A DNA stretch of 11,067 nucleotides from Myxococcales bacterium (GTDB lineage: Bacteria; Myxococcota; Polyangia; Polyangiales; Polyangiaceae), in assembly GCA_020430865.1 (NCBI GenBank), contig JAGQIY010000746.1, forward strand, positions 1 through 11,067. The letters run 5' to 3'. This document shows positions 1 through 5,804 of this stretch, piece after piece (position 1 is the stretch's first letter; every line of letters starts with the position of its first letter). The notes beneath the pieces are model-generated. The model was not told the origin of the DNA, searched no databases, and saw nothing but the letters and a program-made list of their open reading frames with translations. Position numbers and translations under genes: made by a program.

Positions 1-57
1 ACGGCTACCAGCGCCACGGTTACCAGCGCCGCGGTTACCAGCGCCACGGCTACCAGC
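1..57. repeat. 15-bp tandem repeat at window edge, about 3.7 copies
   Basis: Units start at 3, 18, 33 and 48: GGCTACCAGCGCCAC, GGTTACCAGCGCCGC, GGTTACCAGCGCCAC and a partial GGCTACCAGC. The bases AC at 1-2 match the end of a preceding unit, so the array continues left of the window. The unit length is a multiple of three, which suggests a repeated pentapeptide. On the plus strand the frames read GYQRH (open to a stop at 138-140), RLPAP (stop at 74-76) or TATSA. On the minus strand one frame reads GAGNR. The sequence here does not show which frame, if any, is translated, so no gene is called. The rest of 1-180 shows no other supported feature. Confidence 0.85.
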
Positions 58-180
58 TACACAGCGCCTCGGATAGAGCTCCCAAGGACGGAAGCCCAAG
101 GGCTCGGCTCGCCGGTGGGAACGGCCGAGGTGCGGTTTGACGTGTGGAAACGCCCGACCCAGCCAGCAGAATTTGCCGAC

Positions 181-209
181 TTGTCAGCGCATCGAGCGAG
201 AGATAGCTT
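181..209 (+). promoter_or_regulatory. Candidate sigma70-like promoter placing the start site at the ATG
   Basis: TTGTCA at 181-186 (5 of 6 matches to TTGACA) is followed by a 17-bp spacer and TAGCTT at 204-209 (T, A and final T match the -10 consensus). The expected transcription start, about 7 nt after the -10 box, falls at or next to the ATG at 216. The mRNA would then be leaderless, which fits the lack of a good Shine-Dalgarno sequence there. This is inferred from sequence; the -10 match is only moderate. Confidence 0.4.
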
Positions 210-215
210 TCGGCC

Positions 216-1067
216 ATGCGACTTGGATTTGCTTTCTTCGCGCTCGCGTCGCTCGCGGCGACCTTGCCGATCGCTTGCTCTTCCACGAGCACGAGGACCT
301 CGCAGACGGTCGACTGCATCCCCGGCACCACCCAATCCTGCCTGGGACCAGCAGCGTGCACGGGCGCCCAGACCTGTAACAGCAGCGGCACCGGCTACGA
401 CGAGTGCCAGTGTGGGGCCAGCGGCGGTGCCGGTGGCTCTGGCGGTAACGCTGCCAGCGGCGGTAGTGCCAGCGGAGGCACCGCGGGCAGCGGAGGGTTC
501 GCCGGGAACAGCGCCGGGGGAACCGGCGGCTGGTCGACCGGGCTCAGCTGTGACGATTTGGTCGAGGGAACGGATCTCACTGCGCGGTGGTCGACTCGTC
601 ACGATGGCCAGACCAGCTTCACGCTAGAGATCCTGGGGACCAGCGACGGCCCTGCCGCAGGGAACCAGTTCCTGCGAGTCACGACCGGTGCGTACGCCCG
701 CCAGTACATTCGGTACACCGCGCCGACGGGCTCCCCGATCGACGCCACTGGGAAGGACGAGCTGCGCTACGCAGTCCGCCTCGACACGAATGACCTGAGT
801 CACTTCCAGGGCATCCAGTTCGAGGACGCCAACGGAGTGACGGCAGGCGTCGACACGGATACGGAGACCTACTGGGCGACCAGACAGCCGACGGTGTGGC
901 AGTACAAGACGCTGAAGCTCGATGGCAGTGGCACCGGCTGGTACGACGACGGCATCGACTGGACGAAGATCGTCGCCATCGAGTTCTACGAGGAGATCTA
1001 CAACTACGGCTTCGTCTTCGACCTGGACGGAGTGAGCTTCGAGTCCAGTGGAGCGAGCTGCGACTGA
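216..1067 (+). CDS. Secreted lipoprotein: Cys cluster, Gly/Ser linker, beta-sandwich carbohydrate-binding-like domain
   Basis: The 283-aa product has a lipoprotein signal peptide: R2, a hydrophobic stretch at 4-17, and the lipobox-like LPIAC with the lipidated Cys at 21. Residues 34-66 carry six cysteines (C34, C42, C48, C54, C64, C66) with the frame CIPGTTQSC...GAQTC...CQC, a pattern I recall from surface proteins of Polyangia-type myxobacteria. Residues 67-105 are a low-complexity Gly/Ser/Ala linker. Residues 112-283 look like an all-beta jelly roll of the galactose-binding or CBM kind, with a closing strand resembling FVFDLDGVSF and a conserved-looking WQYKTLKLDG segment. C112 and C282 could bridge the two ends of the domain. 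Likely role: an outer-surface protein binding a polysaccharide; no catalytic motif is visible. The ATG at 216 is chosen because it sits directly before the signal peptide. It is a single gene, followed by a weak hairpin and then a tRNA gene. Function is inferred from domain shape only. Confidence 0.85.
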   Translation: MRLGFAFFALASLAATLPIACSSTSTRTSQTVDCIPGTTQSCLGPAACTGAQTCNSSGTGYDECQCGASGGAGGSGGNAASGGSASGGTAGSGGFAGNSAGGTGGWSTGLSCDDLVEGTDLTARWSTRHDGQTSFTLEILGTSDGPAAGNQFLRVTTGAYARQYIRYTAPTGSPIDATGKDELRYAVRLDTNDLSHFQGIQFEDANGVTAGVDTDTETYWATRQPTVWQYKTLKLDGSGTGWYDDGIDWTKIVAIEFYEEIYNYGFVFDLDGVSFESSGASCD

Positions 1068-1078
1068 ACCGGGTCTAC

Positions 1079-1097
1079 GGGAGGGACTGCCCTCTCC
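1079..1097 (+). terminator. Possible weak terminator hairpin after the first lipoprotein gene
   Basis: GAGGG (1081-1085) pairs with CCCTC (1090-1094) around an ACTG loop. It is extended by two G-C pairs across a one-base bulge at 1095. It lies 12 nt after the stop codon, but a C-run and no T-run follows, so it is not a canonical intrinsic terminator. The rest of 1098-1165 shows no feature. Confidence 0.25.
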
Positions 1098-1165
1098 CCC
1101 CCTGCCCTCGAAGAACCTACGCCGGCTCGTTTGCGACGGATTTCAGGGGCCTATACCAACTTTCC

Positions 1166-1193
1166 TTGACAAAGTTTTTTCTCCGCCTACCTT
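1166..1193 (+). promoter_or_regulatory. Sigma70-like promoter of the tRNA-Leu gene
   Basis: A perfect TTGACA at 1166-1171, a 16-bp spacer and TACCTT at 1188-1193 lie 39 bp upstream of the mature tRNA 5' end. The surrounding AT-rich patch (1157-1180) stands out from the GC-rich background. The start site is expected near 1200, which gives a leader of about 33 nt to be removed by RNase P. Confidence 0.7.
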
Positions 1194-1232
1194 CCGGCCT
1201 CCCAAGAGCAACCCATGGCTCGACGGGCGCCC

Positions 1233-1316
1233 GCGAAGGTGGCGGAATTGGCAGACGCGCTAGCTTGAGGTGCTAGTGGGGTAACTCTCGTGGGGGTTCA
1301 AGTCCCCCCCTTCGCA
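1233..1316 (+). tRNA. tRNA-Leu, anticodon GAG
   Basis: A full type II cloverleaf can be drawn. The acceptor stem GCGAAGG (1233-1239) pairs with CCTTCGC (1309-1315), followed by discriminator A1316. The anticodon stem CTAGC (1260-1264) pairs with GCTAG (1272-1276) around loop TTGAGGT, giving anticodon GAG at 1267-1269, which reads CUC and CUU. The long variable arm is 1277-1291. The T stem GGGGG (1292-1296) pairs with CCCCC (1304-1308) around TTCAAGT. The D region GGCGGAATTGGCAGACGC is typical of bacterial tRNA-Leu. CCA is not encoded (ACGA follows), so it must be added by the CCA-adding enzyme. The gene stands alone between its own promoter and terminator. Confidence 0.97.
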
Positions 1317-1339
1317 CGACACTTACTGCTCGAGAACAC

Positions 1340-1364
1340 AGGCCTGCGGACACCGCAGGCCTTT
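1340..1364 (+). terminator. Rho-independent terminator of the tRNA gene, possibly bidirectional
   Basis: A perfect 10-bp stem, AGGCCTGCGG (1340-1349) with CCGCAGGCCT (1353-1362), closes on an ACA loop and is followed by the T-rich TTCTCGTT. It lies 24 nt after the tRNA. The convergent minus-strand lipoprotein gene stops at 1413, about 50 nt away. The same stem could also end that transcript, although the minus side has only a poor T-run. Confidence 0.88.
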
Positions 1365-1412
1365 CTCGTTCGTGCGCTCGAGATTTCGTCGCAGCTCGAG
1401 GTTCACCGCACC

Positions 1413-1940
1413 TCAAGGTTCGTCGTTGCAAGCGCCGCTGTCGATGCAGGCGGTTACGCAGGCTGGGTGCGCTTCGATGCACTGGGTCTGGCATTCGACG
1501 CGCACGGGGAGGCACTGCACCGCGCAGTTCTCATCGCCTTCGCACTTTTCGATGCACTTGCTGCAAGGTGGCTTGCACTTGGCCTCACAGGACGTGCACG
1601 CATCCGCGCAGCGCGCGATGCACGCGCACTCATCGTCGCGAGGCGGGCACAGCGCATCGTCTGGGCCACCGCACATCTCGGTCTCGAGGGAAGAGGCACT
1701 TGCCTCGGCGCCTCCATCGGTCACCCCTGCAGCGGGTTGCTGTGGCGGCGACGCGGCGCCGGATGCGCTCGCGCTGGGCGCGCCGGCGGCGCTCACGGTG
1801 GGCGCGCTCGGGGTGTCCAGCTGAGGTGTTGGATTGGCCGGTGGGGGTGAGGAACTCCCGCAAGCCCATAGAAGCAATGGGATCGCGATGCTCGAGCCAG
1901 CAACGTAGACGCGCAAAGTCACCCAGCGATAGTCGCTCAT
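1413..1940 (-). CDS. Cysteine-rich lipoprotein with repeated C-x3-C spacing
   Basis: The 175-aa product starts at the ATG at 1940. I prefer this to the in-frame GTG at 1994 because it puts the signal peptide at the N-terminus: charged R5 and R10, hydrophobic 11-26, and the lipobox-like LLLWAC with Cys27. Neither start has a clear Shine-Dalgarno sequence. Residues 28-89 are a Pro/Ala/Ser-rich linker. Residues 90-172 hold 18 cysteines in about 83 positions, many spaced C-x3-C (for example CIARC, CADAC, CEAKC, CKPPC, CIEKC, CAVQC, CQTQC, CVTAC). Such spacing on helices suggests stacked disulfide-bonded helical hairpins, or less likely a metal-binding surface. I do not recognise a named family. 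It is the last gene on the minus strand before the shared terminator, 90 bp after the kinase gene, so it could be co-transcribed with it. Surface location is well supported; its role is unknown. Confidence 0.82.
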   Translation of the reverse strand: MSDYRWVTLRVYVAGSSIAIPLLLWACGSSSPPPANPTPQLDTPSAPTVSAAGAPSASASGAASPPQQPAAGVTDGGAEASASSLETEMCGGPDDALCPPRDDECACIARCADACTSCEAKCKPPCSKCIEKCEGDENCAVQCLPVRVECQTQCIEAHPACVTACIDSGACNDEP

Positions 1941-2030
1941 TCGCGCGACGGGATCGCGAACAAACGCCAAGTCGCCTGCTTCCGCAGCAAACACCCCCGA
2001 GACTCACTCAGCGCGCGCTGTGGCACCGCG

Positions 2031-3137
2031 TCACTCGATGCAGCTCAGCGCCTCGAGCACCTCGCTCACCTCGAACGGCTTGCGCACCCAGCTCATCACC
2101 TCGTCTGGCGAGAGCCCGGGGACGTCGAGCGCGCTGCCCGTGATCATCACCACGGGCAGTCCAGGGTGTCGGGCCTTGAGATCGTGGATCCAGCGGGCCG
2201 GCTCGTCTCCCAGCGGCGACAGATCGACGAGCGCAGCGTCCAGCTTCTGCGCACGAAGCTCGCCGACCTCGGCCGCCGAGCGCGCCGCTAGGACCCGAGC
2301 GCCGCGGCTCTCGAGAGCCAGCTCCAGCAGCGAGACGATGGCTGGATCGTCCTCCAGCACCAGCACGCTGCGCCCGGCCAACGACGCAGGAGGGATGCTG
2401 CGATGGCGAATCGCGGAGCGCACCTCGCCCAGCGGCCAGCGGAGCTCGAAGCGAGCGCCGATCAGGCTATCGCCCAGGCTCAGACGACCGCCGTGGTTTC
2501 GGGCGACCTCGAACGAGTGCGTGAGCCCGATCCCAGCACCACCATCACGCAGCGAAACCTGACCGTCGAAGATCCGCTCTCGGAGCTCGAGCGGGACCCC
2601 GGGCCCCTCGTCTGACACCGCGAACACCACCTCGGCCCCCTCGCCGATCACGTCCAGGCTCACCAGGGCGCCCTCCGGGGAGAACGCGATGGCGTTGAGT
2701 AGCAAGTTGGTCAGGATCTGCTGGACCGCCACTGGGCTGAACACCGCGCAGTTGTCGACGCGGGAGTCGTCCACCCGCAGGTCCACGCCATTGCGCGACG
2801 CCTCACGGAGCACCCCCAGCGCGGCATCACGAGCGACGCTGCGAGCCTCCCGGTCCAGCTCGTGCCGCGCGGAAACGGGCGCCTCCGCCCCGATCGCACG
2901 CCGGGCCGCGGCATGACCGATTCGCGCATGGGAGCGCGCGATCGCGACTGCGTCCTTGACTGGTCCCCCGGCCAGCTGGGTGTCCGCAGCCTCGAGCCAC
3001 CCGAGCACGACGGTCATCGCGTTCGAGACCTCGTGCAGCACGCCCGCGAGCTCTCGCTCACGTTCGGTCGGCTCCGAGGAGGCTGGACCGACTACGCGAG
3101 GGTCGACGCTCTGTCCATCGCCAGCGGGGGGTTTCAC
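2031..3137 (-). CDS. Soluble hybrid histidine kinase (HisKA-like, HATPase_c, receiver)
   Basis: The 368-aa product has no signal peptide, membrane segment or recognisable sensor domain. Residues 27-80 form a dimerisation and phosphoacceptor helix pair with H35 in LHEVSN as the putative phospho-histidine. Residues about 130-236 are the ATP-binding domain: N box around N144 and N148, G1 box DEGPGVP (176-182), F-box-like RIFDG (188-192), G2 box GGAGIGL (199-205). Residues 257-364 are a receiver domain with acidic D263/D264, phosphoacceptor D305, T333 in MITGS and K353 in RKPF, all key residues present. It probably autophosphorylates and passes phosphate to its own receiver or to a separate phosphotransfer protein. 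The input presumably comes from a partner protein. The start is a GTG at 3137 with no clear Shine-Dalgarno sequence. The upstream 239-bp gap from the lipoprotein gene suggests its own promoter; an extended -10-like TGTAATAGT (minus strand, around 3146-3154) is present without a good -35. Confidence 0.9.
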   Translation of the reverse strand: MKPPAGDGQSVDPRVVGPASSEPTERERELAGVLHEVSNAMTVVLGWLEAADTQLAGGPVKDAVAIARSHARIGHAAARRAIGAEAPVSARHELDREARSVARDAALGVLREASRNGVDLRVDDSRVDNCAVFSPVAVQQILTNLLLNAIAFSPEGALVSLDVIGEGAEVVFAVSDEGPGVPLELRERIFDGQVSLRDGGAGIGLTHSFEVARNHGGRLSLGDSLIGARFELRWPLGEVRSAIRHRSIPPASLAGRSVLVLEDDPAIVSLLELALESRGARVLAARSAAEVGELRAQKLDAALVDLSPLGDEPARWIHDLKARHPGLPVVMITGSALDVPGLSPDEVMSWVRKPFEVSEVLEALSCIE

Positions 3138-3226
3138 TCGACTACACTATTACAGCGAGGCGCAACGAACCAGATCTCAACACGGAGAAAAACCCTGTGA
3201 AAACGGCGCGTCGCAGCCGATGTGGG

Positions 3227-3253
3227 GGGCTGTCGCGATGTGTCGCACAGCTC
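3227..3253 (-). other. Imperfect hairpin in the 239-bp intergenic region
   Basis: On the plus strand GCTGT-C-GCGA (3229-3238) pairs with TCGC-ACAGC (3243-3251) around a TGTG loop. One C is bulged, and G-U and G-C pairs extend the stem to 3227/3253. It lies about 125 nt after the stop of the 564-aa lipoprotein gene and about 90 nt before the kinase start. No T-run follows on the minus strand, so it could be a factor-assisted terminator or part of the kinase leader. Apart from this, 3138-3376 shows no convincing gene or repeat. Confidence 0.3.
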
Positions 3254-3376
3254 ACTCGAGGCCTGCAAGTGGCCGCAGTTCCAGCGCAATTGGCTCCGCG
3301 AGGCACCGCACCGTAGCGCGACTCTTCCGGGGAACACTGAAGTTTATGGCAGACGTCTGGGGCTACCGAGAGGGCA

Positions 3377-5071
3377 CTACTCCGAGGGCAACGCGAGCTG
3401 GAAGCTCCCATCGTCCCCGGTGTACGCCTCGCCCACGGCAATCACGCTCAGCGCCTTCGAGCGGTCAGGCAGGTAGCCGTCGGCGCCGAGGTAGGCGTAC
3501 GCCTTCACCGACGCGCCAACCACCGGCTCGCCGCTCGACGTCACCACCCCAGACTGCAAGATGGGCGCGGGTATGGTCAGCACACCGAGGCCATTGTTCG
3601 GCACGGGAACCGTCACGTTGGGGCGAACCAGCCAAGGCAGATTCGAGCCCACCGGTGGCCGTACGGAAATGTCGAAGACTCCTGGATCCGCTTCCAGCGT
3701 GAACGCGCCACTCGGCCCCGTCAGCCCCGAGGAAGCCCGCGGGACGAAGGGCGCCTCGCCCAGCGCCAGCTTGAACGCGTCGATGGAACTCTGTCGCGCT
3801 GATGCCACCGCCTGCACCGCGGCGCCGGACACGGCGGGTGAGCCCGGTTGATCGAAGACCACGCTGCCAGCGATGGGCGTGCGGGCCTCGAGCTGGATGG
3901 TGCTGCCCCCCTGCCCCTTCGGTGTCACGCTGATCTCGACCTCGCGAGCGCCCAGCCCGCTGTCCTCGGGCGGGGTCACCTGGACACGATAGGTTCCGAG
4001 CGGAATAGACTCTATCGAGAACGCTCCTGACTCGTCGGCCTCCGCGGTCGTCGAGAACGAGCCGAGCACCCCCTCCCCCAGCCCATCCAGGCTCACGGAC
4101 GTGAAGGTCAGCGTGGCGGCCTGCTGCGAGCGGTTCGGACCTTCGATGAATCCGGAGTAGCTCCCCATCTCGAAGCTCACCTTGGACAGGTCCATCGACA
4201 GCTCGCCCGGCGAGAAGACCTCGAGCCCTTCGCGGTTCCACAGCACGGTCGGTGCGACGACGTCCGCGGGCGGGCGCAGCTGGATCAGCTCCTTGCCCCG
4301 CACCCCATGGGGGACCTCGTTGAACGGGATCTCGAGGGCGTACGTACCGTCGCTCAACATGGCCGGCGCCAGCGCGAGCTCGTTGGACAACAGCCGGCCG
4401 GACTCGGAGTCCATCACGGAGACCCGCCACCCCTCGAGATCGACGTCCATGGCGATGAAGCTCAGGCTGAGCTTCGAGGGCTCACCCAGCGTGAGCGGAA
4501 GATCGACGACCCCCGAGGGCACCGGCACCGACCGATACAGCACCGGGACCACTGGACAGGCCTCGGTGTCCGAGTTCGACACGGGCCGCACGTACAGCTC
4601 GTAAGTTCCCGCGGGGATACTCACTGAGAGCTTCCCGTCGGACGTGTTCGCCGAGTACTCGTCGGGTGCGAGCCCGAGCACCCGATCGACCGGGGTGAAG
4701 GTCACGTGCACGTCGCAAGCCGCGGTGGCTCCAGCCACGCTCACCGTTCCCACGATCGTGGAGGGGGGTTCGAGCTCCAGCGCAAACCGCTGCCCACCTT
4801 CTCGCAGGCCAGTGAGCGGCTTGAGGTAACGGATGCCCCCCACCGTCTGAGTGGTGCTGGAAGGAGTGATCGCGAGCACGACGCTCTCGAGCGCTCCTTG
4901 GCTCTTGCGACAGACCGAGTCCACGCAGCTGGCGTCGGCAGAGCAGTCCGCCGTGGTCTCGCAGCTGTTCTGCGTGGGCGCGGAGCCCGCTTCCTCCAGG
5001 GTGTTGACGCTGCACCCGGGAGACCAGCCCAGAGCTAGAATCCCTGCGGATATGGCAAACCAGCGAGTCAT
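3377..5071 (-). CDS. Secreted lipoprotein with carboxypeptidase-regulatory-like beta repeats
   Basis: The 564-aa product starts at the ATG at 5071. An upstream in-frame start would bury the signal peptide, and GGGGAG sits 8 nt before this ATG. Residues 1-20 are a lipoprotein signal (WSPGC, Cys20; the lipobox is atypical). C37, C43, C49 and C54 form the short CxxxxDC...C...C motif common in secreted myxobacterial proteins. From about 100 onward come five beta-sandwich units of the carboxypeptidase-regulatory or Ig-like type. Their closing strands read IPAGTYELYVRP, a divergent second copy near LIQLRPP, IPLGTYRVQVTPP and DPGVFDISVRPP. The fifth (507-564) begins SGVVTSSGEPVVGASVKAYA and stops at FQLALPSE, before the usual closing strand. 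These folds are binding or spacer modules; no catalytic residues are seen. Likely role: an outer-membrane or surface scaffold or adhesin. It overlaps the preceding gene by ATGA and is probably translationally coupled to it. Confidence 0.85.
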   Translation of the reverse strand: MTRWFAISAGILALGWSPGCSVNTLEEAGSAPTQNSCETTADCSADASCVDSVCRKSQGALESVVLAITPSSTTQTVGGIRYLKPLTGLREGGQRFALELEPPSTIVGTVSVAGATAACDVHVTFTPVDRVLGLAPDEYSANTSDGKLSVSIPAGTYELYVRPVSNSDTEACPVVPVLYRSVPVPSGVVDLPLTLGEPSKLSLSFIAMDVDLEGWRVSVMDSESGRLLSNELALAPAMLSDGTYALEIPFNEVPHGVRGKELIQLRPPADVVAPTVLWNREGLEVFSPGELSMDLSKVSFEMGSYSGFIEGPNRSQQAATLTFTSVSLDGLGEGVLGSFSTTAEADESGAFSIESIPLGTYRVQVTPPEDSGLGAREVEISVTPKGQGGSTIQLEARTPIAGSVVFDQPGSPAVSGAAVQAVASARQSSIDAFKLALGEAPFVPRASSGLTGPSGAFTLEADPGVFDISVRPPVGSNLPWLVRPNVTVPVPNNGLGVLTIPAPILQSGVVTSSGEPVVGASVKAYAYLGADGYLPDRSKALSVIAVGEAYTGDDGSFQLALPSE

Positions 5072-5655
5072 TGCGACAGCTCCCCGCACTCGTCCACCAG
5101 CAGGTCCGCGGGTTCTCCGCTCTGGTTCACGACGGCGGCCCACCAGGTGACGAGCACCACCAGATCGTCATCCTTCGGCGCCAGGGCGTCTTGCGCGGTA
5201 CCGATGTTGCTGCTGTGAGTGAGCAGCATGGTGTAGCTGTTGCACCCGATGTCCGAGTTCGCGAACGAGTACGTGATCAACGCCTGCGAGGGATCCCCCT
5301 CGTCCGAGTACAGGTTCGAGCTCGGAGGCACGTTGATGCTCGCCAGGTAGTCCGACTTCGCTCCCACCTGGAAATTCCGGTAGAGGAACGCGGTCATGGT
5401 GTCGCCCGCGTCTTCCGAGCGGTAGGGGACGATGAACTCGACTTGCTCTCCGGTGCGAACGCGGATCACCCGTTCGGGCTTCGGCTCGACCCGAGTGGAG
5501 AGCAGCACCGGGGGCGTCTGGCGCCGAGACTGGTACTCGGGGGCCTCACCCAGGAGGCAACCCGCTTGGGTAAGCATCGAGAGGCCTACTAGCCATGCTC
5601 GTGCCAACCTGAGCGCGCTCGGCGACCAAAACGAAACCCCAAGGATCTCCTTCAT
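5068..5655 (-). CDS. Lipoprotein of unknown function
   Basis: The 195-aa product starts at the ATG at 5655. The reading frame is open far upstream, but this start puts a signal peptide at the N-terminus: K2, R16 and R19, hydrophobic 20-31, then TQAGC with the probable lipidated Cys33 (Q at -3 is unusual). The mature part is predicted all-beta from alternating hydrophobic strands, for example VEFIVPYR (72-79) and DLVVLVTWWAAVV (164-176). Only two other cysteines remain, C138 and C190, which could pair. I recognise no domain family. The stop codon overlaps the start of the next lipoprotein gene (ATGA), so the two products are probably made in fixed ratio and may interact. Upstream, 149 bp separate it from the giant TPR gene, and a hairpin abuts its start codon. 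No clear Shine-Dalgarno sequence is visible outside that hairpin. Confidence 0.75.
   Translation of the reverse strand: MKEILGVSFWSPSALRLARAWLVGLSMLTQAGCLLGEAPEYQSRRQTPPVLLSTRVEPKPERVIRVRTGEQVEFIVPYRSEDAGDTMTAFLYRNFQVGAKSDYLASINVPPSSNLYSDEGDPSQALITYSFANSDIGCNSYTMLLTHSSNIGTAQDALAPKDDDLVVLVTWWAAVVNQSGEPADLLVDECGELSQ
5080..5085 (-). promoter_or_regulatory. Ribosome binding site that fixes the 5071 start
   Basis: On the minus strand GGGGAG lies 8 nt before the ATG at 5071, inside the end of the upstream lipoprotein gene. Together with the ATGA stop/start overlap it supports the 5071 start and translational coupling. Confidence 0.7.
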
Positions 5656-5656
5656 T

Positions 5657-5686
5657 TGCCGCACCGGGGCGACGCCCCTTGCGGCA
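5657..5686 (-). promoter_or_regulatory. Strong hairpin abutting a lipoprotein start codon
   Basis: On the plus strand TGCCGCA (5657-5663) pairs with TGCGGCA (5680-5686). Inside it GGGGC (5666-5670) pairs with GCCCC (5674-5678) around a GAC loop, with only CC opposite T unpaired, for 12 base pairs in all. In the minus-strand mRNA the hairpin ends one base before the ATG at 5655 and covers the whole place where a ribosome would bind. It has no T-run after it, so it is a poor intrinsic terminator for the TPR gene. Translational control or an RNA processing site is the likelier reading. The rest of 5687-5804 has no other convincing signal. Confidence 0.5.
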
Positions 5687-5804
5687 TCGCGCGGGCTCTG
5701 GCGACGAACACCGTCGCCGGCGGCCGACGACCGCGACTCGAATGTCGTAGCCCGAGCGCGAAAAGGCTCGCTGGCGGCTCCAGAACGCAAGCTCATGAGG
5801 ACGG

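Noticed and set aside
1..57. Tandem repeat as a CRISPR array
   Set aside because: Units are 15 bp and directly adjacent, with no unique spacers.
115..627. A 170-codon plus-strand frame and a 181-codon minus-strand frame across the start of the first lipoprotein gene
   Set aside because: Both overlap the lipoprotein with its clear signal peptide and linker. Their Ala/Pro/Arg-rich translations are what the Gly/Ser linker gives in other frames.
1233..1412. tRNA-Leu 3' end as a possible integration (att) site for a mobile element
   Set aside because: No integrase, no repeated copy of the tRNA 3' end and no change in base composition were seen on either side.
2009..2020. Perfect 12-bp palindrome CAGCGCGCGCTG between the kinase and the Cys-rich lipoprotein genes
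   Set aside because: It is made of alternating G and C in a GC-rich genome and does not extend further, so chance is a sufficient explanation. It has no T-run to act as a terminator.
3142..3441. A 99-codon minus-strand frame across the intergenic region and the end of the 564-aa lipoprotein gene
   Set aside because: It does not restore the missing beta strand, has mixed composition with scattered cysteines and no domain, and lacks a ribosome binding site.
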